This document shows, in pieces, positions 58,851 through 64,000 of a stretch of 64,000 nucleotides of DNA (position 1 is its first letter; every line of letters starts with the position of its first letter). The stretch comes from Microbacterium sp. HD4P20 (GTDB taxonomy: Bacteria; Actinomycetota; Actinomycetes; Actinomycetales; Microbacteriaceae): the NCBI RefSeq assembly GCF_019449275.2, contig NZ_JAHZQZ020000012.1, forward strand, positions 62,001 through 126,000. Direction: 5' to 3'. A model generated the notes under the pieces. That model was not told where the DNA came from. It saw only the letters and a program-made list of their open reading frames with translations, and searched no databases. Position numbers and translations under genes: made by a program.

Positions 58851-60035
58851 ATGCAAACCAGCAAAACGCGGCGGGGAGCTTTCGCCGCAGTAGCGACCAT
58901 CATGGCGTTGACCATCACGGCATGCGCCGCCGACAATGCGGGGGAGACCGGGGACTCCCCGCCGGATACGCCGACCTACCGTTCGCCGGACGGGACCTGT
59001 GCGGCTGAGCCTTTGGAGGGTGTGGATTACGATCGCGCACTCGAGTTGTACGAGTACTTCGAGGAAGCGTCCACCGGCATCCCGCAGACGGAGCCGCTTC
59101 CCGAGCCCGTCGCGCCCGACACGACTGTCGTCTTCCTTGACAACGGGTCCGCGGTCGGCGCGTTGATGTGGGATGCCGCACAGCGCGCGGCGAGTACGGC
59201 GGGGGTTCAGCTGACCCGCGTCGATAGCGGCCTCGACGCGCAGAGCATCAACACCGCGGTCTCCACCGTCGCAGAGAATCCACCCGACATCATGATCTCC
59301 GCGGCGGTCGACGCGACTTTCTATCAGAGCCAGATCGAGCAGCTTGAGGCGGCCGGCACCACGATCGTTTATGGCGGCTCAGCGAACGGTGAGCAATTCG
59401 GCCTCCTCGATTCCCATTCGGGACTGGGGGCGACCAAAGTCAACGGTCAGGTGCTGGCTGCCTCCGCTGTTGTGCTGACCTGCGGCCGGAGCACGGACTT
59501 CGTCTTCTACAACATCCCGGAGTTCTCCTTCTCACAGATCGCCCTTGACGCAGCCAACGACTTCCTTGCAGAAGTCGTCCCTGGCTCCACCATGCGTGTC
59601 GTCGACATTCCGGTTGCGACCATGGACACCACCGCCGGCGACGCCGTGATCAGCGACCTCCAGGCAAACCCTGACACCGAATTCTTCATCACCGTCGCCG
59701 ACCAGATCCAGATCGGTTTGAAGAACAAGATGGACCTCGCCGGCATCGACGTGCCCGGCATCGGCCAGTGGTCGCTGCCGCCGAACATCGAGCAGGTCGC
59801 CAGCAACCTGCAGGCCGCCGCCTATGCCGTCGACATCGCTCCATACACGTGGCTGCTGTTCGACGAGGGCTTCCGTCGCCATCAGGGTGAAGACGTCGTC
59901 TACGACGATTGGACCCCGTGGGTGAAAGGCATCTCCCGCGTGCTCACGGAGGAGACCGCGGCCGACTATCCGAACGGCCTGTTCGTCGCCTACCCCGGTT
60001 ACGTGGACGAGTTCGCCGAGATCTGGGGCAAATGA
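58851..60035 (+). CDS. Ribose-type solute-binding lipoprotein of the demethylation cluster
   Basis: Protein of 394 residues. Lipoprotein signal with lipobox ITAC (Cys near residue 25), then a linker and a Cys-containing pre-domain with TCAAEPLEGVDYDRALELYEYF. The Peripla_BP_4 domain includes TTVVFLDNGSAVGALMWDAAQRAAS, SINTAVSTVAENPPDIMISAAVDA and GQWSLPPNIEQVASNLQAAAYAVD. Such extended relatives of sugar-binding proteins occur in importers for non-sugar substrates too, so an aromatic or methoxylated ligand is plausible but not shown. ATG 58851 has AGAGG upstream; the frame extends to 58758. It overlaps the ATPase gene by 3 bp. Confidence 0.9.
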   Translation: MQTSKTRRGAFAAVATIMALTITACAADNAGETGDSPPDTPTYRSPDGTCAAEPLEGVDYDRALELYEYFEEASTGIPQTEPLPEPVAPDTTVVFLDNGSAVGALMWDAAQRAASTAGVQLTRVDSGLDAQSINTAVSTVAENPPDIMISAAVDATFYQSQIEQLEAAGTTIVYGGSANGEQFGLLDSHSGLGATKVNGQVLAASAVVLTCGRSTDFVFYNIPEFSFSQIALDAANDFLAEVVPGSTMRVVDIPVATMDTTAGDAVISDLQANPDTEFFITVADQIQIGLKNKMDLAGIDVPGIGQWSLPPNIEQVASNLQAAAYAVDIAPYTWLLFDEGFRRHQGEDVVYDDWTPWVKGISRVLTEETAADYPNGLFVAYPGYVDEFAEIWGK

Positions 60036-61591
60036 CCATGCCCGCCGCCTCATCATCCCCACCGGCGCCCGCCACGCCAGTCTTGATGTCGGCGGTGGGG
60101 ATCGTGAAGGACTTCCCCGGGCTGCGAGCCCTGGATCACGTGTCGATCGACGTGCACAGTGGTGAGGTGGTGGCAGTCGTCGGCCACAACGGCTCGGGGA
60201 AGTCCACCCTCGTGAAGATCCTCGCCGGTGTGTACACGGCCGACGCCGGGTCCGTGTCGTTCGCGAACGCCGGGGATGGGGTAGCCGAGCTACACATCAT
60301 CCACCAGGATCTCGGCCTCGTCGCGGAACTCGACACGATCGAGAATCTGGGTCTGGCTGCCCGGTCGGGGTTCGCCGCCCTCTCTCCCACGCGTCGGCCC
60401 AGAGAGAAGGAACATGCAGAGTCCCTCATCTCGCGGTTCGGCGACCCGTTCCCGGTCACCGTCCCGGTGGCGACTCTCAGCCCCGCGCAGCGTGCGATCA
60501 TCGCCATCGCCCGCGCCCTTGACGGCTGGACCCATAGCCGCAATGTGCTGATCCTCGACGAGCCGACCGAGGCCTTGCACGCCAACGAGGTTGATGTGCT
60601 GTTCAGCGGGATCCGACGCGTCGCAGCGGACGGCGCCGGTGTGGTGTTCATCTCCCATCGCCTCGATGAAGTGCTCGCTCTGGCCGACCGGGTCATCGTG
60701 CTCCGTGACGGCCGGAAGGTGGCAGACGAGCCGACGCGAGGATTGGACCAGGACGCCCTGGTCCGGCACGTCACCGGCGCCGGTGCGGCACAGCGTCCTG
60801 ACCAGACCCGCGTCCGCGACGCTGGCGAAGTAGTGCTCGAGATCGACGGTCTCCGAGGCCACGGGGTGAACAGCGTGGATCTGTGTGTGCGGGCGGGCGA
60901 GGTGGTCGGTGTCGCGGGGGTGCTCGGCTCGGGTCGTGATGTACTGCCGTCGCTCATCTTCGGCGCCCGCCCCGCGCACGCCGAGCGCTACATCGTGGAC
61001 GGTGTCGCCTACCCGCGACGTACCCCGCGCGAGAGCGTGCGGCGCGGGCTCGCGTTCGTCGCCGGTGACCGCGCGAGGCTGGGCGGCATCCGTCCGATGA
61101 GCGCCCGCGAGAACATGACGCTCCCGGAGCTGAAGAGCGTCACCGGCCCGCTGGGCGTGCTGAGAACACGCAAGGAGCGCAGGCTCACCGAGGATCTCGT
61201 GCAACGCTACGACGTCCGGCCCGCGCGCACCGAGCAGCGATTCGAGCAGTTCAGTGGCGGCAACCAGCAGAAGATCGTCTTCGCGAAATGGTTGCGCAAC
61301 AACCCGCGACTCCTCCTCCTGGAAGAGCCGACGCAGGGGGTGGACATAGGGGCGAAGCAGTCGATCTACGCGGAAGTGGACGACGCTGCCGCGCGCGGGG
61401 TCGGAGTGCTGGTGTGCTCGTCAGATGCGAAAGAGCTCGTCCGACTTTGCGAGCGCGTGCTTGTGATGAGAGAGGGGCGCATCGTGGTCGAGCTGGCGGG
61501 CGAACAGCTCACCGAGGCCGATCTCATCACGCACGGATACGGCTTGGGGACCGATACGCAGGTCAGTGGAAGAACCGAGGCAGTCGCATGA
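60032..61591 (+). CDS. Two-domain ABC ATPase (RbsA-like)
   Basis: Protein of 519 residues with two nucleotide-binding domains. The first has Walker A GHNGSGKST, signature-like ATLSPAQRAIIAIARAL and Walker [12 protein letters not shown]. The second has the reduced loop GVLGSGRDVLPSLIFG in place of Walker A, signature QFSGGNQQKIVFAKWL and Walker B LLLLEEPTQGVD, as in RbsA/MglA proteins where only one site is fully active. It energises the adjacent permease. The start at 60032 overlaps the binding-protein stop, and the end overlaps the permease start by 4 bp. Confidence 0.94.
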   Translation: MTMPAASSSPPAPATPVLMSAVGIVKDFPGLRALDHVSIDVHSGEVVAVVGHNGSGKSTLVKILAGVYTADAGSVSFANAGDGVAELHIIHQDLGLVAELDTIENLGLAARSGFAALSPTRRPREKEHAESLISRFGDPFPVTVPVATLSPAQRAIIAIARALDGWTHSRNVLILDEPTEALHANEVDVLFSGIRRVAADGAGVVFISHRLDEVLALADRVIVLRDGRKVADEPTRGLDQDALVRHVTGAGAAQRPDQTRVRDAGEVVLEIDGLRGHGVNSVDLCVRAGEVVGVAGVLGSGRDVLPSLIFGARPAHAERYIVDGVAYPRRTPRESVRRGLAFVAGDRARLGGIRPMSARENMTLPELKSVTGPLGVLRTRKERRLTEDLVQRYDVRPARTEQRFEQFSGGNQQKIVFAKWLRNNPRLLLLEEPTQGVDIGAKQSIYAEVDDAAARGVGVLVCSSDAKELVRLCERVLVMREGRIVVELAGEQLTEADLITHGYGLGTDTQVSGRTEAVA

Positions 61592-62658
61592 GCACGACAC
61601 AGGTCTCCCGCGGCGCCACGGTGGCGCGAGCACTGTCGTTCAGAAACATCAGCGCCGTCTACATCTTTCTTCTGATCTTCCTCATCTTCGCGCTGGTGGT
61701 CCCCCGGACTTTCCTTCAGCCCGGTGTGTGGCTCACCCTCCTCGACGCGCAATCCGTCACCGCGATCGCTGCGATCGCGGTGATGATCCCGCTCGTGACG
61801 GGCTCGTTCAACCTGGCGATCGGGTACGAAGTCGGCTTCGCCGGCATCCTCATCGCCGTGCTTCAGGCGCAGCTGGGCATTCCGTTCAGCGTCGGGATCC
61901 CGCTCACCCTGCTCGTCGGCGCACTGATTGGGTTCATCTCCGGCCTCATCATCACAAAGGGACGGATTGACTCGTTCATCGCGACGCTCGGGCTCAGCTC
62001 GATTCTGCTCGCAGGCCTATCCTGGATGTCGGCCAACCGTCAGATCACCGGACTCCATGACGGGTTCCGCGACATCGCGACCAGCCGATGGCTGGGAATC
62101 ACCGTCCCGACCTACGTGATGATCGTGATCGCGATGATCGCCTGGTACATCCTCGAGCGCACCACACTCGGGCGGAAGATGTATGCGGCCGGGTACAACG
62201 CCGAAGGCGCCCGACTGGCGGGTGTGCACGTGTCGCTCCTTCGCATCGGCGCGTTGATCGCTTGTGGGGTTCTCGCTGCCATCGCGGGGATCCTGCTCAC
62301 GTCCCGGCTCAACACCGGCGAACCAACCGTCGGGCCGGGCCTGCTGCTACCCGCATTGACCGCGGTGTTCCTCGGATCGACTCAATTCCGCGGAGGCCGC
62401 TTCAACGTGTGGGGCACCTTGCTGGCCGTCTACGTACTTGCGGTGGGGATCAAGGGCCTTCAGCTGATCGGCTCGCCGCCGTACATCAGCGACCTGTTCA
62501 ACGGAGTCGCACTGCTCCTCGCGGTCGGGTTGTCTCAATGGGAGAAGACGTCGGCGCGCACGGCGGCCATCCGCCGCTCGATCCCGTTCGGCAGGCGCCG
62601 TGACCCGGAGTCGACCGGTGACGTCGAGAAGGAGCGGTCACCGAGTTTCACCGTTTAG
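61588..62658 (+). CDS. Ribose-type ABC permease of the demethylation cluster
   Basis: Protein of 356 residues, BPD_transp_2 family, about ten hydrophobic segments. IPLVTGSFNLAIGYEVGFAGILI replaces the usual GGIDLS motif with GSFNLA, which is unusual for sugar permeases and may reflect a different substrate. GFISGLIITKGRIDSFIATLGLSSIL and AAGYNAEGARLAGVHV are typical of the family. The charged C-terminal tail after residue 320 should be cytoplasmic. It overlaps the ATPase gene by 4 bp and is followed 96 bp later by the demethylase gene. Confidence 0.92.
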   Translation: MSTTQVSRGATVARALSFRNISAVYIFLLIFLIFALVVPRTFLQPGVWLTLLDAQSVTAIAAIAVMIPLVTGSFNLAIGYEVGFAGILIAVLQAQLGIPFSVGIPLTLLVGALIGFISGLIITKGRIDSFIATLGLSSILLAGLSWMSANRQITGLHDGFRDIATSRWLGITVPTYVMIVIAMIAWYILERTTLGRKMYAAGYNAEGARLAGVHVSLLRIGALIACGVLAAIAGILLTSRLNTGEPTVGPGLLLPALTAVFLGSTQFRGGRFNVWGTLLAVYVLAVGIKGLQLIGSPPYISDLFNGVALLLAVGLSQWEKTSARTAAIRRSIPFGRRRDPESTGDVEKERSPSFTV

Positions 62659-62714
62659 CAGCGCGCACCCAGTCCCGAGTGTTCGCTCGATGGTCGAAGA
62701 GTGCTTGTCCGAAT

Positions 62715-62730
62715 CGCGGGAGGTCCCGCG
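62715..62730 (+). terminator. Short hairpin between permease and demethylase
   Basis: CGCGGGA (62715-62721) pairs with TCCCGCG (62724-62730) around GG. It is short and has no U-tract, so at most an attenuator; it lies 25 bp before the demethylase start. Confidence 0.35.
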
Positions 62731-62754
62731 TCAGTTCCATCGATGGAGATCAAC

Positions 62755-64000
62755 GTGACAGATCCCACCCCGTTTCGCGCCTTCACGTCCGTCTTGCCAT
62801 GGGAGTTCTCTCCCATGATGGGTCACCTGGAATACACCGGTTGGCGGGACGAGCAGTTGTCCTGGAAGACGACGTGCTACGTCGGCGACTGGACGTTCGT
62901 CCCGCAGATTCGCGTGAAAGGTCCCGACGCAGTGAGGCTGTTCTCCGACTTGTCGGTGAACAGCTTCACCAGTCATGCCGTCGGTCGCGCAAAGCATTGC
63001 GTCATGTGCAACGAGGACGGCAAGGTCATCACGGAGGGGATCCTCTTCCGCCATGCTGAGGACGACTTCGAGTTCGAGGCCGCTTCCGCATGGGTGTGGT
63101 ATCACATCAAGACCGGCGGGTACGACGTCGATGTCTCGTTCCCCGTCACTCACAAGCTGCAGGTTTCCGGACCCACGGCGCTGCCCCTGCTCGAGGAGCT
63201 AAGCCGTACGACGTTGCGGGACGTGAGGTTCATGCACACCAAAGTGCTGTCGATCGTCGGTCACGAGGTGACCGCGCTGCGGCAGGGTATGGCCGGTGAG
63301 ATCGGTTTCGAGTTACACGGCCCTATCGAGCAGCATGATCTCATCCTCGACGCCGTTCTGAAGGCGGGCGAGAAGCACGGGATCCGACGGCTCGGCCGGC
63401 GCACGTTCCACCTCAATCACATCGAGGCCTCGTATCCCACGACAGGGATGGAGTACTGGAACGCGCTGAACGATGAGCGCCGCGAGGACTTCCACCGTTT
63501 CATCCAGGAAAACCCACCGCCGGAGTGGACAGCGATGCCGGGATGGCAGTGGTGGGGCGTGAGTCTCGCCGCCTCCTTGTTGGGGAGCTGGGATGGAGAC
63601 GACCTCACCGACCTTTATCGCAGCCCCGTAGAACTGGGCTGGGCCAACCGGATCGCCTTCGACCACGACTTCATCGGTCGCGACGCGCTCGAGCGAGAAC
63701 TCGCCAACCCGGGACGTACGATCGCAACGCTCGAGTTCAATAGCGAAGATGTCATTCGCATCTACGCGAGCCTCTTCGAAGAGGGCGAGTCGCTCTTGCC
63801 GCTGGACATCCCGCATCCTCCGTACATCACCGGATGGGCCGACTGGATCTTCGACGGAGACAAGAAGATCGGCCACTCCACGTTCCCGGGGTACAGCTAC
63901 TTCTTCAAGAAGGTGCTAGCGCTGGCGTTTATCGACAACGAGCACAACCGTGTCGGTCGGGAGGTCGAGATCCTCTGGGGAAACCCGCATGAGCGGCAGA
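62755..64000 (+). CDS. THF-dependent O-demethylase, LigM/GcvT-like (3' end outside window)
   Basis: The first 415 residues are visible. The fold is that of the glycine-cleavage T protein, in the LigM/DesA-type branch of about 470 residues that moves methyl groups from methoxy-aromatics (vanillate, syringate, 3-O-methylgallate) to tetrahydrofolate. Evidence: the N-terminal EYTGWRDEQLSWKTTCYVGD step, CNEDGKVITEGILFRH, QGMAGEIGFELHGPIEQHDLI and VELGWANRIAFDHDFIGRDALE. GcvT itself is shorter (about 370) and would lie with gcvP/gcvH, which are absent. GTG 62755 has GGAG six bases upstream; ATG 62743 is an in-frame alternative. The substrate is unproven; DMSP demethylase is a more distant possibility in the same superfamily. 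Confidence 0.85.
   Translation, partial: MTDPTPFRAFTSVLPWEFSPMMGHLEYTGWRDEQLSWKTTCYVGDWTFVPQIRVKGPDAVRLFSDLSVNSFTSHAVGRAKHCVMCNEDGKVITEGILFRHAEDDFEFEAASAWVWYHIKTGGYDVDVSFPVTHKLQVSGPTALPLLEELSRTTLRDVRFMHTKVLSIVGHEVTALRQGMAGEIGFELHGPIEQHDLILDAVLKAGEKHGIRRLGRRTFHLNHIEASYPTTGMEYWNALNDERREDFHRFIQENPPPEWTAMPGWQWWGVSLAASLLGSWDGDDLTDLYRSPVELGWANRIAFDHDFIGRDALERELANPGRTIATLEFNSEDVIRIYASLFEEGESLLPLDIPHPPYITGWADWIFDGDKKIGHSTFPGYSYFFKKVLALAFIDNEHNRVGREVEILWGNPHERQ

Noticed and set aside
62755..64000. Glycine-cleavage T protein (GcvT)
   Set aside because: The protein is already longer than GcvT within the window, gcvH and gcvP are absent, and the aldolase and folate neighbours favour a LigM-type demethylase.

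Overview
The window is high-GC DNA with GC-rich third codon positions, Actinobacteria-style Shine-Dalgarno sequences, frequent GTG starts and long chains of 1-4 bp overlapping genes. LCP cell-wall ligases, a desferrioxamine-type siderophore operon, MmyB-type XRE and ROK regulators and many ABC sugar transporters suggest the family Microbacteriaceae, most likely Microbacterium or a close relative. The genus is an inference from gene content.

Layout. (1) 1-1516: two tandem LCP proteins, the first cut by the window edge. (2) 1530-9523, minus strand: an iron-box-controlled hydroxamate siderophore operon desA-desB-desC-desD followed by a penicillin-acylase-type amidase and a second IucB-like acyltransferase. 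(3) 9706-9794: tRNA-Ser(GCT), whose 3' end is duplicated 11.2 kb downstream (24 bp, 21001-21024). Between the copies lies a genomic island with a sulfatase, a GH78 alpha-L-rhamnosidase, an Opp-type ABC importer (one subunit a permease-ATPase fusion) and a divergent LacI regulator; it looks like a locus for sulfated rhamnosides. No intact integrase is present. (4) 21195-25751: accessory genes: a lipoprotein stub, an XRE regulator, an SDR with a degenerate active site, a MarR regulator with three operator copies, an MDR oxidoreductase and an NmrA-type protein. (5) 25927-44278: a large myo-inositol locus with a LacI regulator, a ribose/inositol-type ABC importer, a hydroxypyruvate-isomerase-like protein, three Gfo/Idh/MocA dehydrogenases, a GntR (IolR-like) regulator, iolC, a DeoC-type aldolase, iolA, iolB, iolD, iolE and an unexpected transaldolase. 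(6) 44367-55971: a galactose/mannose oligosaccharide locus with GH2 beta-mannosidase, GH36 alpha-galactosidase, a ROK regulator, a CUT1 ABC importer and GH42 beta-galactosidase; two near-identical 24-bp operators tie its two transcription units together. (7) 55976-64000: a divergent cluster with GTP cyclohydrolase I, FolD, a LigK-like aldolase, a ribose-type ABC importer and a LigM/GcvT-like tetrahydrofolate-dependent demethylase that runs off the right edge. This is read as an uptake and O-demethylation system for a methoxylated (probably aromatic) substrate with its own folate support.

Several small features are easily missed: an orphan GH42 N-terminal fragment translated just ahead of the GH36 gene, a tautomerase N-terminal fragment ahead of the transaldolase, two other decayed 5' gene ends, a frameshifted small gene after the sulfatase, and several predicted operator families (ROK, GntR, LacI, MarR).
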